NCBI RefSeq assembly: GCF_001457695.1
Contig: NZ_LN831025.1
Coordinates: 1,426,001-1,490,000 of the forward strand
Length of the DNA: 64,000 bases
Direction of reading: 5' to 3'
Origin: Campylobacter jejuni
GTDB lineage: Bacteria; Campylobacterota; Campylobacteria; Campylobacterales; Campylobacteraceae
Of this stretch, positions 18,791 through 29,564 are shown one piece after another; position 1 is the first letter of the stretch; each line of letters begins with the position of its first letter. The translations under genes were made by a program, and so were the position numbers. Under the pieces are notes generated by a model. The model had not been told where the DNA came from. It made no database searches and saw only the letters and a program-made list of their open reading frames with translations.

Positions 18791-18817
18791 TTATCCTTCT
18801 TTTTACAAGAAGGATAA
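18791..18817 (+). terminator. Terminator after the ridA operon
   Basis: TTATCCTTCTT pairs perfectly over 11 bp with AAGAAGGATAA around a 5-base loop, with T residues following the stem. It closes the decaying operon and separates it from feoAB. Confidence 0.85.
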
Positions 18818-18836
18818 TTTCATTACACTTTTTTAT

Positions 18837-18851
18837 TATAATATTTATTAT
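18837..18851 (+). promoter_or_regulatory. feoA promoter with overlapping inverted repeat
   Basis: A -10 element TATAAT at 18837-18842, 25 bases before the feoA ATG, is overlapped by the inverted repeat ATAATA-TT-TATTAT (18838-18851). AT-rich palindromes over a promoter are the expected layout for a Fur operator, and iron-uptake genes are Fur targets. The match to a formal Fur box is only partial. Confidence 0.5.
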
Positions 18852-18867
18852 TAATTTAGGAATTACA

Positions 18868-19092
18868 ATGACTTTAAACGAGTTAAAAGATGGACAAAAA
18901 GCTATTATTGTCAATTTAAACGCTCACAAAGAACTCAAAAATAGACTTTTAAGCTTTGGATTTATTAAAAATAAAAACTTGAAAAAAATTCACTCCTCTT
19001 TAAAAAATGCCACCATAATGGTAGAACTTGATACAAGTTGTGTTATCCTAAGATCTGATGAAGCTAAAACCATAGAAGTGAATCTTATATGA
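18868..19092 (+). CDS. feoA: Ferrous iron transport accessory protein FeoA
   Basis: A 74-residue cytoplasmic SH3-like protein starting MTLNELKDGQKAIIVNL, with the family element R-L-L-S-F-G-F-I. It assists FeoB in Fe(II) uptake. The stop overlaps the feoB start (ATGA at 19089-19092). Confidence 0.92.
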   Translation: MTLNELKDGQKAIIVNLNAHKELKNRLLSFGFIKNKNLKKIHSSLKNATIMVELDTSCVILRSDEAKTIEVNLI

Positions 19093-20930
19093 AAAAAATC
19101 AAAATAGCTCTTGTAGGTCAGCCTAATGTAGGCAAAAGTCTTCTTATTAATGCACTTTGCAAAGCCAATATGAAAGTAGGAAATTTTAGCGGAGTTACTA
19201 TAGAAAAAGCAAGCGCAAAAACTTTTTATAAAAACTATGAATTTGAAGTCATTGATTTGCCAGGAACTTATTCTTTAGATGGATATAGCGAAGAAGAAAA
19301 AATCGCACGTCATTTTTTAAATCAAAATGACTATGATGTTATTGTTAATGTTTTAGATGCTACCAATTTAGAACGCAATCTTATCCTTAGTGCAGAACTT
19401 TTAAGCCTTAATAAAAAAATGCTTTTAGCTTTAAATATGTGCGATGAAGCCAAAAAAGAAGGTATAGAGCTTGACACTTCTATTTTAAGCCAAGAATTTC
19501 AAAGTCAAGTTGTTGAAATTTCAGCAAAAACAAAAGAAAATTTAGAACTTTTGCTGCAAAAAATTATTATTTTATTTGAAAGTAAATTTATTCCAAGATT
19601 TCAATTTTACACTCCGCTTTGCGAAAAAAGTCCGGAAAAAGAAGATTTATTATATTTTATTAATGAACTTTCAAAAAAAATTATTACACACAAAAAAGAA
19701 GAAAGAAATTTAACCAAAAAAATCGATGCCTTACTTATCCATAAATTCTTTGGCTTACCTATATTTTTATTTTTAATGTGGCTTTTATTTCAACTCACCT
19801 TTAGCTTAGGGCAAATTCCTATGGATTATATAGAATCGGGCTTTAATACCTTAGGTGAATTTGTTAAAAACAATATTTCTAATACCTTTATCGCTTCAGC
19901 TTTGGCTGATGGGATTATCGCAGGTGTTGGTGCTGTGATACTTTTTTTGCCTAATATAATGATTTTATTTTTAGGCATAGCTCTTTTAGAAACCACAGGC
20001 TATATGTCAAGAGTAGCTTTTTTACTTGATGGGATTTTACATAAATTTGGTTTGCATGGTAAAAGTTTTATTCCGCTAATCACTGGTTTTGGTTGTTCGG
20101 TACCTGCTTTTATGGCTACACGCACTCTTAAGAACAAAAGAGATAGGCTTTTAACTCTTTTTGTGATCAATTTTATGAGTTGTGGGGCAAGACTTCCTGT
20201 ATATGTGCTTTTTATCGGTGCTTTTTTTCCAAGTGAAAAAGCAGGAAATTATCTTTTTGGAATTTATATTTTAGGTGCGATTTTAGGACTTTGTGCTGCA
20301 AAATTTTTAAGAATGACAGCATTTCGTGGACTTGATGAACCTTTTGTTATGGAAATGCCAAAATATCGTATGCCAAATTGGCATTTAGTTTGGTTTATGG
20401 TTTATAATAAAGCCAAAATGTATCTTAAAAAAGCAGGAACTTTCATACTTTTGGCCTCTTTGCTCATATGGTTTGCTAGCAATTTTCCAAAAAATGAAGA
20501 AAATTTAAATGATTTTAACGCTCAAGAAAGAGCTATAGAACAAAGTTATCTAGGACAATTTGGCAAAGGCATAGAACCTATTTTTAAACCCCTTGAGTTA
20601 GATTGGAAATTAAGCGTATCTTTAATCAGTGGTTTGGCCGCTAAAGAAGTGATGATTTCAACTATGGGAGTACTTTATTCACTAGGAAAAGATGTAGATG
20701 AAACAAATAATGATTTAAAAGGAATTATTGCCAAAAATATACCTATACCAAGTGCAGTGGCTTTTATTTTATTTGTAATGATTTATAATCCCTGCTTTGC
20801 AGCAACTATAGTTTTTTCAAAAGAAAGTGGAAAGCTAAAATATACTCTCTTTCTCTTTCTTTTTACCTGCACAAGTGCTTATATAGTAGCTTTTATAGGG
20901 CTTCATATTGCTAAAATTTTATTAAATTAA
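19089..20930 (+). CDS. feoB: Ferrous iron transporter FeoB
   Basis: The inner-membrane Fe(II) transporter, 613 aa and at the short end of the family. The N-terminal G domain shows GQPNVGKS (10-17), DLPGTYS and NMCD. Membrane helices begin at about residue 220, with the two Gate motifs containing GFGCSVPA and MSCGARLPVY. The gene is intact throughout. Its stop codon (20928-20930) overlaps the stop of the converging hydrogenase-like gene by two bases. Confidence 0.95.
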   Translation: MKKIKIALVGQPNVGKSLLINALCKANMKVGNFSGVTIEKASAKTFYKNYEFEVIDLPGTYSLDGYSEEEKIARHFLNQNDYDVIVNVLDATNLERNLILSAELLSLNKKMLLALNMCDEAKKEGIELDTSILSQEFQSQVVEISAKTKENLELLLQKIIILFESKFIPRFQFYTPLCEKSPEKEDLLYFINELSKKIITHKKEERNLTKKIDALLIHKFFGLPIFLFLMWLLFQLTFSLGQIPMDYIESGFNTLGEFVKNNISNTFIASALADGIIAGVGAVILFLPNIMILFLGIALLETTGYMSRVAFLLDGILHKFGLHGKSFIPLITGFGCSVPAFMATRTLKNKRDRLLTLFVINFMSCGARLPVYVLFIGAFFPSEKAGNYLFGIYILGAILGLCAAKFLRMTAFRGLDEPFVMEMPKYRMPNWHLVWFMVYNKAKMYLKKAGTFILLASLLIWFASNFPKNEENLNDFNAQERAIEQSYLGQFGKGIEPIFKPLELDWKLSVSLISGLAAKEVMISTMGVLYSLGKDVDETNNDLKGIIAKNIPIPSAVAFILFVMIYNPCFAATIVFSKESGKLKYTLFLFLFTCTSAYIVAFIGLHIAKILLN

Positions 20931-22420
20931 CTTGCTTTTAATGATGAAATTTTAGTGATATTATCCCCAAAAGTTTTTAAAATACTATAAGCAATACCTT
21001 CAAAATCAAGCTCACCGCAAAGATAGATCAAAGTCATACGAAAAGATTTACTCACATCAAGCTTTGGTTTTTCAGCGTTCATATTTAACTTAAAATCATA
21101 AGGACTTGCATGTTTAAAAGCATAATTTTTTGCCGCAATTAAAAAATCATTCTTATCTTTTAAAAACTCACCTTTAACCAAAATAAAACTCATCTCAAGA
21201 TATTTGCAAAAATCTTTTGAAGGCATAGGATTTTCATCAAAATTTTGTTCTATAAAAGCATAGTTTTTCTCAAAGGATTTTTTATAATTTTCTACAAGCA
21301 AAGCACCTAATTTATTTTTAGCTATATTTTGTAAAATAAGTTTTATATTGCTTTCAAATTCAAAATCTATTTGTTCTAAAATTTTAATTTGCTCTTCTAG
21401 AAAAAATTCTTGTTTTAACTCTTCATTGCAAAGTTTAGCGTAAGAAAAAATATTTGCCATAGGCTTTTCATAATTTCCAAACTCATCCCAAAAATTTTTC
21501 TCACTACAGGCTATACAACCATGTCCTGCAGCCACTGGCCAAGAAGTTTTAGCATTAAATTTCACTTTAGGACAGTTGTTGTAAGTATAAGGTCCTTTAC
21601 AACCTATCTTAAATAAACAAGCTCCATTCTTCGCAGCTTCATCATCAAAATGTTCAGCAAAAATCCCACTTTCAAATTTTGCCTTTCTTTCACACATATC
21701 ATGCAAACATTTACCATAAGCCCACACGGGACGATTTTGCCCATCAAGTTCAGGCAAAACTCCAAATAAAGCAAAAAAACTTAAAGTCGCAATGATATTT
21801 ATATCACTTGGAGGACAACCTGGGATATTTACTACTTTCTGACTTAAAACTTCGCTAATACCACAAGTTTTACTAGGATTTGGATAAGCAGCTTGAATAC
21901 CACCATAACTTGAACAAGTACCCACTGCAAAGATAGCCTTGGCTTTAGCGGCTAGTTTGTCTAAAATTTCATAGCCACTCTCTCCTTGCGCTCCTATAGT
22001 AAGAAAAAAGGTATCAATGGCTGCAACACCACCTTCAACCGCTAAAATAAAATCTTCTTCTAAAACATGTTCTAAAAGCTCTTCAGCCTTAGTGCCATTT
22101 GCTGCCATTAAAGTTTCATGATATTCTAAAGAAAAAAAATCAAAAATAAGCTCATCAAAACTTGGCAACTCAGAACGCAACAAACTCTCACTACACCCTG
22201 TACATTCACAAAGATGAAGCCATACTAACTTTGTTTTAGGTGCGATTTGAAAAAATCTTTGTGCAAGAACTGGAATTTCATTACCTAAAGATAAATGCTT
22301 AGCAAGAATTTTTACACTTTCTTCATTGATAACCTTATCCTCTTTTAAAGTAGAATTTTCAAGTTTTTTAATGCGATCTTCAAGTATATTTTTTAATTCT
22401 TCATTGCTAAGCTTTGCCAT
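20927..22420 (-). CDS. hydA2: Ni-Fe hydrogenase small-subunit-like protein (HydA2/HydE type)
   Basis: A 497-residue protein with the N-terminal iron-sulfur features of hydrogenase small subunits (LHLCECTGCSES, VGTCSSYGG, NIPGCPPSD, CKGPYTYNNCP, GHGCIACSE). It has no twin-arginine signal and a long C-terminal extension lacking motifs. The structural hydrogenase operon hydABCD is elsewhere in C. jejuni, so this is not the catalytic partner. It resembles H. pylori HydE, which is needed for hydrogenase activity. It is the last gene of the gapA-pgk-tpiA-fabI run, 3 bases after fabI. Confidence 0.8.
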   Translation of the reverse strand: MAKLSNEELKNILEDRIKKLENSTLKEDKVINEESVKILAKHLSLGNEIPVLAQRFFQIAPKTKLVWLHLCECTGCSESLLRSELPSFDELIFDFFSLEYHETLMAANGTKAEELLEHVLEEDFILAVEGGVAAIDTFFLTIGAQGESGYEILDKLAAKAKAIFAVGTCSSYGGIQAAYPNPSKTCGISEVLSQKVVNIPGCPPSDINIIATLSFFALFGVLPELDGQNRPVWAYGKCLHDMCERKAKFESGIFAEHFDDEAAKNGACLFKIGCKGPYTYNNCPKVKFNAKTSWPVAAGHGCIACSEKNFWDEFGNYEKPMANIFSYAKLCNEELKQEFFLEEQIKILEQIDFEFESNIKLILQNIAKNKLGALLVENYKKSFEKNYAFIEQNFDENPMPSKDFCKYLEMSFILVKGEFLKDKNDFLIAAKNYAFKHASPYDFKLNMNAEKPKLDVSKSFRMTLIYLCGELDFEGIAYSILKTFGDNITKISSLKAS

Positions 22421-22423
22421 CTT

Positions 22424-23251
<828 letters not shown>

Positions 23252-23923
23252 TTATCCTTTGATTAATTTTATAAAATTTTCTACTTTTAAAGCTGCAGAG
23301 CCTATCAAAACTCCACCACAATGATTTACGCTTAAAATTTCTTTGATATTATTTTCATTCACGCTTCCACCATAAAGCAAAGGCACCTTGGTTAAACTCG
23401 CTAAAAATTCAAGCACTTTAGCGATATCTGTACTTTGTGCACTCACTCCCGTTCCTATAGAATAAATAGGCTCATAAGCGATAATGAGTCTTTCATAATT
23501 TAAATCAATCATTTCAAGTTGTTTTTTTAAAAACTCTAAAGTCTTGCCTGAATTTTTTGTATCTAAATTTTCACCTATACAAAAAACAATTTTATAGCCA
23601 TGCTCTTTAGCGAAATCAAATTTAGCCTTAATAAATTCTTCATCTCCTAAAGCTCTTCTTTCAGAATGCCCGATTAAAACACATTTGATCCCAAATTCGT
23701 CCAAATGTTCTTTTCCAAGCTCGCCTGTAAAAGCGCCATTAACACAAGGATAAAAATTTTGCGCTCCTTGTATGAAGTTATTTTCATTTTCTAAAAATGC
23801 TACACTAGGTGGGAAAACGATAATATCATCACATTTTGCTCCCATAGTTTTATTTAAAATTTCAGCATAAATTTTAAAACTTGCTCTTGTGTGATTGCAT
23901 TTTAAATTTGCAGCAAAGATCAT
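23252..23923 (-). CDS. tpiA: Triosephosphate isomerase
   Basis: Interconverts dihydroxyacetone phosphate and glyceraldehyde 3-phosphate. It is 223 aa, shorter than the usual 250, as in other epsilonproteobacteria. The N-terminal AANLKCNHT carries the catalytic lysine, GHSERR the histidine, and [11 protein letters not shown] the glutamate. [10 protein letters not shown] is the phosphate-binding end. It overlaps pgk by 4 bp. C. jejuni lacks phosphofructokinase, so this set serves gluconeogenesis. Confidence 0.95.
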   Translation of the reverse strand: MIFAANLKCNHTRASFKIYAEILNKTMGAKCDDIIVFPPSVAFLENENNFIQGAQNFYPCVNGAFTGELGKEHLDEFGIKCVLIGHSERRALGDEEFIKAKFDFAKEHGYKIVFCIGENLDTKNSGKTLEFLKKQLEMIDLNYERLIIAYEPIYSIGTGVSAQSTDIAKVLEFLASLTKVPLLYGGSVNENNIKEILSVNHCGGVLIGSAALKVENFIKLIKG

Positions 23924-25122
23924 TCATTTTCCTTAGATCTTAAAGCTTTTACGCCTGGAAGTTCTTTGCCTTCTATAAGCTCAAGAGAAGCACCCCCTCC
24001 AGTAGAAATAAAAGTCATTTCATCTGCATCACCTGCGCGCGCAACCACATCAGCCGTATCACCGCCTCCAACAACAGAAGTTGCATGTCCTTCGCTGATA
24101 TAATGACTCATTTTAATGCTACCTTTTGAAAATTTATCAATTTCAAAAACACCCATAGGTCCATTCCACCAAATCGTTTGCGCATCAGAAATCACCTCTT
24201 TAAAAAGTCTCACACTCGCAGGTCCTATATCTAAACCCATCCAACCATTTGGAATTTCTTGTGCTGGAACAAATTTCATCGGCGCATCTTGTGAGCACGC
24301 AGGAGCGGCTACAACGTCTACTGGAAGATAAATTTTCACTCCTAAATTTTTACCCTTGGTAAGAATTTTATTAGCTTCTTCTAAAAGTTCTTCTTCTAAA
24401 AGTGAATTTCCTATATCATAACCTAAAGCTTTTAAAAAAGTAAATGCCATACCTCCGCCTATGATTAATTTATCTACCTTTGGTAATAAATTTGTCAATG
24501 CTTGAAGTTTTCCACTTACCTTTGAACCTCCAACAACAGCGACAAAAGGACGTGCTGGATGTTTGATAAGATTGCTTGCAAAATCAATTTCTTTTTGGAG
24601 TAAAAATCCTGCACCTTTGTGTTTTTCATCAAAAAATTTAGCAATCGCCTCCACACTAGAATGTGCTCTATGGCATACTCCAAAAGCATCATTGATATAA
24701 ACTTGAACCATAGAAGCAAGTTCTTTGGCTAAATTTTCATCATTTTTAGTTTCGCCTTTTTCAAAACGCAAATTTTCAAGAAGTAAAATTTCACCCGCTT
24801 TTAAATTCATAGCTTTAGTTTTTGCATCTTCTCCGATAACATCTTTTGCCATAATAATTTCTTTATCTAAAAGTCTAGTAAGACGCTTAGCAACAGGTTC
24901 TAAAGAATACTTGGAACTAATTTCTTTTGGACGCCCTAAATGAGAGGCTAAAATCACACTACAACCATTATCCAAACAATATCTTATCGTAGGAATAGCT
25001 GATCTTATGCGTCTATCATCAGTGATATTTAAAAAATCATCTTGGGGAACATTAAAATCACATCTTACAAAAACTTTTTTCTTGGCTAAATCAATGTCTT
25101 TTATAGAAATAATATCACTCAT
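23920..25122 (-). CDS. pgk: Phosphoglycerate kinase
   Basis: A 400-residue, full-length kinase of lower glycolysis and gluconeogenesis. The signature VRCDFNVP is at about 17-24, the substrate-binding SHLGRP at about 60, GGSKVSGKL in the hinge region, and the nucleotide-binding [13 protein letters not shown] near the C-terminus. It starts 2 bases after the gapA stop. Confidence 0.97.
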   Translation of the reverse strand: MSDIISIKDIDLAKKKVFVRCDFNVPQDDFLNITDDRRIRSAIPTIRYCLDNGCSVILASHLGRPKEISSKYSLEPVAKRLTRLLDKEIIMAKDVIGEDAKTKAMNLKAGEILLLENLRFEKGETKNDENLAKELASMVQVYINDAFGVCHRAHSSVEAIAKFFDEKHKGAGFLLQKEIDFASNLIKHPARPFVAVVGGSKVSGKLQALTNLLPKVDKLIIGGGMAFTFLKALGYDIGNSLLEEELLEEANKILTKGKNLGVKIYLPVDVVAAPACSQDAPMKFVPAQEIPNGWMGLDIGPASVRLFKEVISDAQTIWWNGPMGVFEIDKFSKGSIKMSHYISEGHATSVVGGGDTADVVARAGDADEMTFISTGGGASLELIEGKELPGVKALRSKENE

Positions 25123-25124
25123 GA

Positions 25125-26123
25125 TTAAGCCTTATTTGCAATATATACTGCCATATCTACTAGACGACTTGAATAGCCCCATTCATTATCATACCAAGCA
25201 ATCACCTTGATAAAATCATCCGCAATCACTTGAGTTAAATCACTTGCCACAATTGCTCCATAAGAACAAGTGATAAAATCGCTTGAAACTCTTTCATCAT
25301 CATCTACCATTAAAATGCCTTTTAAATTTGTAGTTGCAGCTTTTCTAAAAGCTTCATTGATTTCATCTTTGCTAACTTTACGGCTTAGTTGTGCGGTTAA
25401 ATCCACGCTTGATACATCAATCACTGGCACACGCATACTTTGTCCGTGAAGCTTGCCATTAAGCTCAGGCATAACAAGCTTCATAGCTTTTGCTGCGCCT
25501 GTAGAAGTTGGAATGATATTTTGTGCTGCAGCACGAGAACGGCGTTTATCTTTAGCTTTAGCATCAATAATACTTTGTCCATTTGTATAAGCATGTATTG
25601 TTGTCATAAGTCCTTTTTCGATACCAAAATTATCTTGTAAAACACGACAAACAGGACCTAAACAATTTGTTGTACAACTTGCATTAGAAATAATGCTTTC
25701 ACCCTTGTAAAGTTCTGAATTTACTCCTAAAACATAAGTAGGAGTATCATCTTTTGCAGGAGCACTCATGATCACTTTTTGCACTCCCATATCTATAAAT
25801 TCTTGACATTTTGCCATAGTTAAATGCGCTCCTGTGCACTCTAAAACAATTTGTGCACCGTGTTTTGCAAAGTCAAGATCTTTTACATTGCGACTTTTAA
25901 ATACTTTGATTTTTTTACCATTTACCACTAAATCATCGCCTTCACTATCAACACTGCCTTTAAATTCACCATGTACTGTATCGTATTTAAAAAGGTATTT
26001 TGTAAGTTCAATATCCGTAGTATCATTTATCGCCACAAGCTCAATATCATTTCTTTCTAAGATGATTCTTGCAACACATCTGCCTATGCGTCCAAAACCA
26101 TTTATAGCAACTTTTACAGCCAT
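25125..26123 (-). CDS. gapA: Glyceraldehyde-3-phosphate dehydrogenase
   Basis: A 332-residue NAD(P)-dependent enzyme; first gene of the gapA-pgk-tpiA-fabI operon. The Rossmann start [13 protein letters not shown] and the active-site [12 protein letters not shown] with the catalytic cysteine are clear. The short region shared with nadD (26124-26182) must contain its promoter; I cannot pick the -10 with confidence. Confidence 0.97.
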   Translation of the reverse strand: MAVKVAINGFGRIGRCVARIILERNDIELVAINDTTDIELTKYLFKYDTVHGEFKGSVDSEGDDLVVNGKKIKVFKSRNVKDLDFAKHGAQIVLECTGAHLTMAKCQEFIDMGVQKVIMSAPAKDDTPTYVLGVNSELYKGESIISNASCTTNCLGPVCRVLQDNFGIEKGLMTTIHAYTNGQSIIDAKAKDKRRSRAAAQNIIPTSTGAAKAMKLVMPELNGKLHGQSMRVPVIDVSSVDLTAQLSRKVSKDEINEAFRKAATTNLKGILMVDDDERVSSDFITCSYGAIVASDLTQVIADDFIKVIAWYDNEWGYSSRLVDMAVYIANKA

Positions 26124-26142
26124 TTAATTTCCTTTTGCAAAA

Positions 26143-26148
26143 TATAAT
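26143..26148 (+). promoter_or_regulatory. Candidate nadD -10 element
   Basis: TATAAT in the gapA/nadD intergenic region, 34 bases before the nadD ATG. Confidence 0.5.
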
Positions 26149-26182
26149 GCTAATATTCTACAAAAAAAAGGTTAAAAATTTA

Positions 26183-26728
26183 ATGAAGATAGCACTTTTT
26201 GGTGGCAGTTTTGATCCACCACATAATGGTCATAATAGCGTTGTTTTAGAGGCTTTGGAAAAATTAGATATTGATAAGCTTATTATTATGCCTACTTATA
26301 TCAACCCTTTTAAACAAAGTTTTAGTGCTGATGAAAAGCAAAGATTTTTATGGGTTAAAAAACTTTGGGGACATTTGCCAAAAGTTGAAATTTGTGATTT
26401 TGAAACCAAGCAAAAACGCCCTGTTCCTAGTATAGAAAGCGTTAAGTATCTTTATAAGCTTTACAATCCTAGTACATTTTACCTTTTAATTGGTGCTGAT
26501 CATTTAGAAAAACTTCATCTTTGGCATGATTTTAAAAAACTTAATTCTTTGGTAGAATTTGTTATTGCTAATCGCAACGATATAGAAATTCCTAAGAATT
26601 TCAAAGATTTAAAAACCGATAAAAAAATCGCTTCTTCTTTCATACGCAACACTTTAAATACAAATGAAGTCTGCGAAGAAATTAAAGATGAAGTAAAAAA
26701 ATATTATGAAAAATTACAAAAAAATTGA
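26183..26728 (+). CDS. nadD: Nicotinate-nucleotide adenylyltransferase
   Basis: Joins nicotinate mononucleotide and ATP in NAD synthesis. The ATG at 26183 is chosen because the protein then begins MKIALFGGSFDPPHNGH, the nucleotidyltransferase motif at the usual distance from the N-terminus; an upstream in-frame ATG at 26135 would add 16 unlikely residues and overlap the promoter. The C-terminal SSFIRNTL matches the second (ISSTxIR-like) motif. It is 181 aa, in an apparent operon with rsfS. Confidence 0.93.
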   Translation: MKIALFGGSFDPPHNGHNSVVLEALEKLDIDKLIIMPTYINPFKQSFSADEKQRFLWVKKLWGHLPKVEICDFETKQKRPVPSIESVKYLYKLYNPSTFYLLIGADHLEKLHLWHDFKKLNSLVEFVIANRNDIEIPKNFKDLKTDKKIASSFIRNTLNTNEVCEEIKDEVKKYYEKLQKN

Positions 26729-26755
26729 TACAATTTCAAAAATTAAAGGAAAATA

Positions 26756-27082
26756 ATGCAAGAAAGAATAGATTTAATCGTTAAAATTTTAGATGAAAAA
26801 AAAGCTGAAGATATCAAAACCATTGACATGAGCGAGCAAGAATACTTTGTAAAATATGTCATTATCGCAGCTACTTTAGGAGAAAGACACGCTCTATCCT
26901 TGATCGATGAGCTTAAAACACAACTTAAAGCCAAAGGGGAGGAATTTTTAAACATAGATAGTAGCGAAGAATGGAGTGTGATTGATCTTGGTGATATTTT
27001 AATCCATCTTTTAACACCAGAACACAGAGGAATTTATAATATAGAAGAATTATTAGAAAATCTTAAAAAAGGTAGGGTTTAA
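26756..27082 (+). CDS. rsfS: Ribosome silencing factor RsfS
   Basis: A 108-residue member of the Iojap/RsfS family, which binds ribosomal protein L14 and blocks subunit joining in starved cells. EEWSVIDLGDILIHLLTPEHRGIYN-type C-terminal sequence (about 75-97) is diagnostic. It follows nadD by 27 bp, the common bacterial pairing, and ends inside a hairpin. Confidence 0.92.
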   Translation: MQERIDLIVKILDEKKAEDIKTIDMSEQEYFVKYVIIAATLGERHALSLIDELKTQLKAKGEEFLNIDSSEEWSVIDLGDILIHLLTPEHRGIYNIEELLENLKKGRV

Positions 27083-27107
27083 AAAGGCTAAATTTAATTA
27101 GCCTTTT
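27082..27107. terminator. Bidirectional terminator between rsfS and the DUF1090 gene
   Basis: AAAAGGCTAA pairs with TTAGCCTTTT over 10 bp around a 6-base loop, with A and T runs at the stem ends giving a U-tract in both directions. It overlaps the rsfS stop. Confidence 0.85.
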
Positions 27108-27112
27108 AATTT

Positions 27113-27490
27113 TTAGAGATTATCAATATATTCTTTAATTTCTTTTTTGATTTTCTCTTTTTGTTCTTTTAAAGCTTCTTTTTTAGCTTTATACTCAGCC
27201 TTACTCATATAATCTTTTTGTTCTTTCAAGGCATCGAGTTCTTTTTCGATTTTTTCCACTTCTTGTTCTTTAAGTTTTTTAGCTTCTAACTTTTTATCAT
27301 AAAACATAGGATCTTTAGCACAATCATTTTGTACTTGTTTTAAAGCAAGCTCTAAGCTTAAAGTTCTAGCTGTATCATTATGCGCTTTAGAAAAACTGAT
27401 TTCTTTATTGATACGATCGATTTTTCTATCACATTCACTTGCACCAAAAGCAAAAGCACATAGTGTAAGTAAAATAAGTATTTTTTTCAT
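27113..27490 (-). CDS. Periplasmic DUF1090 protein (YqjC-like, Cj1406c type)
   Basis: A 125-residue secreted protein. Signal peptide 1-16 (ending FAFGA), two cysteines in the mature part (Cys20 and Cys56), then a highly charged Lys/Glu-rich helix from about residue 66 that should form a coiled coil. The layout fits DUF1090. Function unknown. It stands alone between a terminator and the phosphomannomutase gene. Confidence 0.75.
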   Translation of the reverse strand: MKKILILLTLCAFAFGASECDRKIDRINKEISFSKAHNDTARTLSLELALKQVQNDCAKDPMFYDKKLEAKKLKEQEVEKIEKELDALKEQKDYMSKAEYKAKKEALKEQKEKIKKEIKEYIDNL

Positions 27491-27536
27491 TTTTAATTCC
27501 TTTTTAAAATAAATTAAATCGCGGAATATTATCTCA

Positions 27537-28907
27537 TCAATTCTTAAATCTAGCTTTTATATCATTAAACAAAGTAAATACCATACTTTCAAGCTCTTTT
27601 GCTCTTTCTAAAGATGTTGCCTCAAAGCGTGTGATAAGATAAGGGCTGGTATTAGATGCACGAAGTAAAGCCCATCCATCGCCAAAATCTATCCTAGCTC
27701 CATCAATTTCACAAAGACTTTTAACACCTTTTAAAGCTCCTTTTTCAATCTCTTTTTGAAATTCTTCCACAAGTTTGAATTTTTCTTCTTCATTTACAGG
27801 AATTTTAATTTCAGGTGTAGTATAAAGTTTTGGTAAAGCTTTAATCATACTTTCTAGATCAAAACCTTTATAAACAAGCTCCAAGGCTCTTAAAAATGCA
27901 TAAATTCCATCATCATAACCAAAATATCTATGTTTAAAGAAAATATGCCCACTCACTTCAGCAGCTAAATCAATATCTTTTTCTTTCATCATTTTTTTGA
28001 TATTAGAATGTCCTGTTTTTCCCATAAAAATAGTTCCAAATTTAGCCACTTCATCAAAAAGATTTTTAGAACATTTTACCTCACCTAAAATGCGTGGATT
28101 AGGGATATCTTTAGCAAACAAATAACAAAGCTCATCCCCACAAAATACATGAGTTTTACTTAAAGCAACCATTCTATCAGCATCCCCATCAAAAGCAAAA
28201 GCCAAAGAATAATCTTGATTTTGATTTAAAAATTCTCTAATCGCACTTAAGTTTTCTTCTTCTGTAGGATCTGGAGCATGGTTTGGAAACTGTCCATCGG
28301 GCTCTGCAAACATTACATGAGCTTTTAAATTTAAAGCCTTGATTAAAGGCTTTATCACCACTCCAGCCGCACCATTTGTGCAATCAACACCAAATTTATA
28401 ATTAAAATCCTTTAAAAAGCTAAATTGCTCGCACATAAATTTCACATAAAGGTTTAAAATATCGTATTTTTCTACTTCTAAATTTTCTTCAATATCATCA
28501 TCTAAATGCTTATAAACTTCTTTTGAAAACTCTTTTAATTCTACACCAAAAAAACTTTCTTTATTAATAGTAATTTTAAAACCATTATAATCTTTTGGGT
28601 TATGAGAGCCTGTTATCATAACATTTGCATCAAATTTTAAGCCCTCATAAAGACTAAAATATCCCAATGGAGTTGGTACAAGCCCTATATCATAGATTTT
28701 TATTCCCGCTTTGTTAAGTCCACTCACTAGATAATTAAAAAGTTCATTTGCACTATATCTTGCATCATAGCCCACGCTTACATTTTTACAACCCCTATTT
28801 AACATAGTTTGTCCCAAACAAAAACCTATAGCTTTAACGCTTTTTTCATTCAATTCTTTGTCGTAAAGTCCTCTTATATCATATTCTCTAAAAATCACAT
28901 CTAACAT
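27537..28907 (-). CDS. Phosphomannomutase/phosphoglucomutase (Cj1407c type)
   Basis: An alpha-D-phosphohexomutase, supplying hexose 1-phosphates for surface glycans. The phosphoserine loop ITGSHNPKDYNG, the metal loop FDGDADRM and the C-terminal phosphate site RASNTSPY are all present. The frame can open at 28925, but the second ATG at 28907 has AAGGA at the right distance and gives the typical start MLDVIFREYDIRG (456 aa). Being near the capsule locus suggests a role there, but the substrate cannot be decided from sequence. Confidence 0.88.
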   Translation of the reverse strand: MLDVIFREYDIRGLYDKELNEKSVKAIGFCLGQTMLNRGCKNVSVGYDARYSANELFNYLVSGLNKAGIKIYDIGLVPTPLGYFSLYEGLKFDANVMITGSHNPKDYNGFKITINKESFFGVELKEFSKEVYKHLDDDIEENLEVEKYDILNLYVKFMCEQFSFLKDFNYKFGVDCTNGAAGVVIKPLIKALNLKAHVMFAEPDGQFPNHAPDPTEEENLSAIREFLNQNQDYSLAFAFDGDADRMVALSKTHVFCGDELCYLFAKDIPNPRILGEVKCSKNLFDEVAKFGTIFMGKTGHSNIKKMMKEKDIDLAAEVSGHIFFKHRYFGYDDGIYAFLRALELVYKGFDLESMIKALPKLYTTPEIKIPVNEEEKFKLVEEFQKEIEKGALKGVKSLCEIDGARIDFGDGWALLRASNTSPYLITRFEATSLERAKELESMVFTLFNDIKARFKN

Positions 28908-28985
28908 TTTTTCCTTCAAATTCATCTCTTCTTTGACCTAAATTTATCGTTTTTCTAAAGCAAATTTGGATAGAAAAGAAATTTT

Positions 28986-28994
28986 TGCTACAAT
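28986..28994 (+). promoter_or_regulatory. Extended -10 promoter of fliL-acpS
   Basis: TGCTACAAT: a TG dinucleotide and TACAAT hexamer, 33 bases before the fliL ATG, preceded by a short T-run. This is a sigma70-type layout; I see no clear sigma28 or sigma54 motif. Confidence 0.6.
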
Positions 28995-29027
28995 TTTACA
29001 TTAATTTCACTAAATGAAGGAAAATTT

Positions 29028-29564
29028 ATGGATGAAGAATTAGAAAACGAAGAAACAAAAAAGAAAAAAGGTGGTTCACTTGTAATTATTATTGTTATTT
29101 TACTTTTTGTTTTACTTCTTAGTATTATGGGAGTAATTGCTTGGCTTATTTCAAGCAGTTCAAGTGATGAAAGTGAAGTCAAAGAAGCTCCAAAAGAAGA
29201 GGCAAAAGCCGATAAACCTAAAGTTTCAGCTCCTGCTCAGCGAGGTAGTGATTTTGCTAATATAGGTCCTATGTATCCACTTGATCCTTTTACCCTAAAT
29301 TTGCTTAGCGATAGCGGCTCAAGATATGTAAAATGCACTATAGAACTAGAACAAAATAGCGAACTTTTAAAACCTGAACTTGATAAAAAAGTCCCAGTCA
29401 TTCGTGATATTATTATTCGTACATTAACAGCTAAAACTTTTGAAGAAGTAAGTACACAAAAAGGCAAAGAACGTTTAAAAGATGAGCTAGTTGGAAAAAT
29501 CAATGAAATTTTAACCGATGGCTTTATTAAAAATGTTTATTTTACGGATTTTGTAGTTTCTTAA
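29028..29564 (+). CDS. fliL: Flagellar basal-body protein FliL
   Basis: A 178-residue inner-membrane protein that sits around the stator and supports motor torque. An acidic, Lys-rich N-terminus is followed by one membrane helix (about 18-45), a Glu/Lys linker, and a periplasmic domain with YPLDPFTLNLLSDSGSRYVK typical of FliL. Its last base overlaps the acpS start (TAATG). Confidence 0.92.
   Translation: MDEELENEETKKKKGGSLVIIIVILLFVLLLSIMGVIAWLISSSSSDESEVKEAPKEEAKADKPKVSAPAQRGSDFANIGPMYPLDPFTLNLLSDSGSRYVKCTIELEQNSELLKPELDKKVPVIRDIIIRTLTAKTFEEVSTQKGKERLKDELVGKINEILTDGFIKNVYFTDFVVS

Noticed and set aside
24116-25210. Plus-strand open frames over pgk and gapA
   Set aside because: They lie opposite well-supported conserved genes, have no family features and look like antisense shadows.
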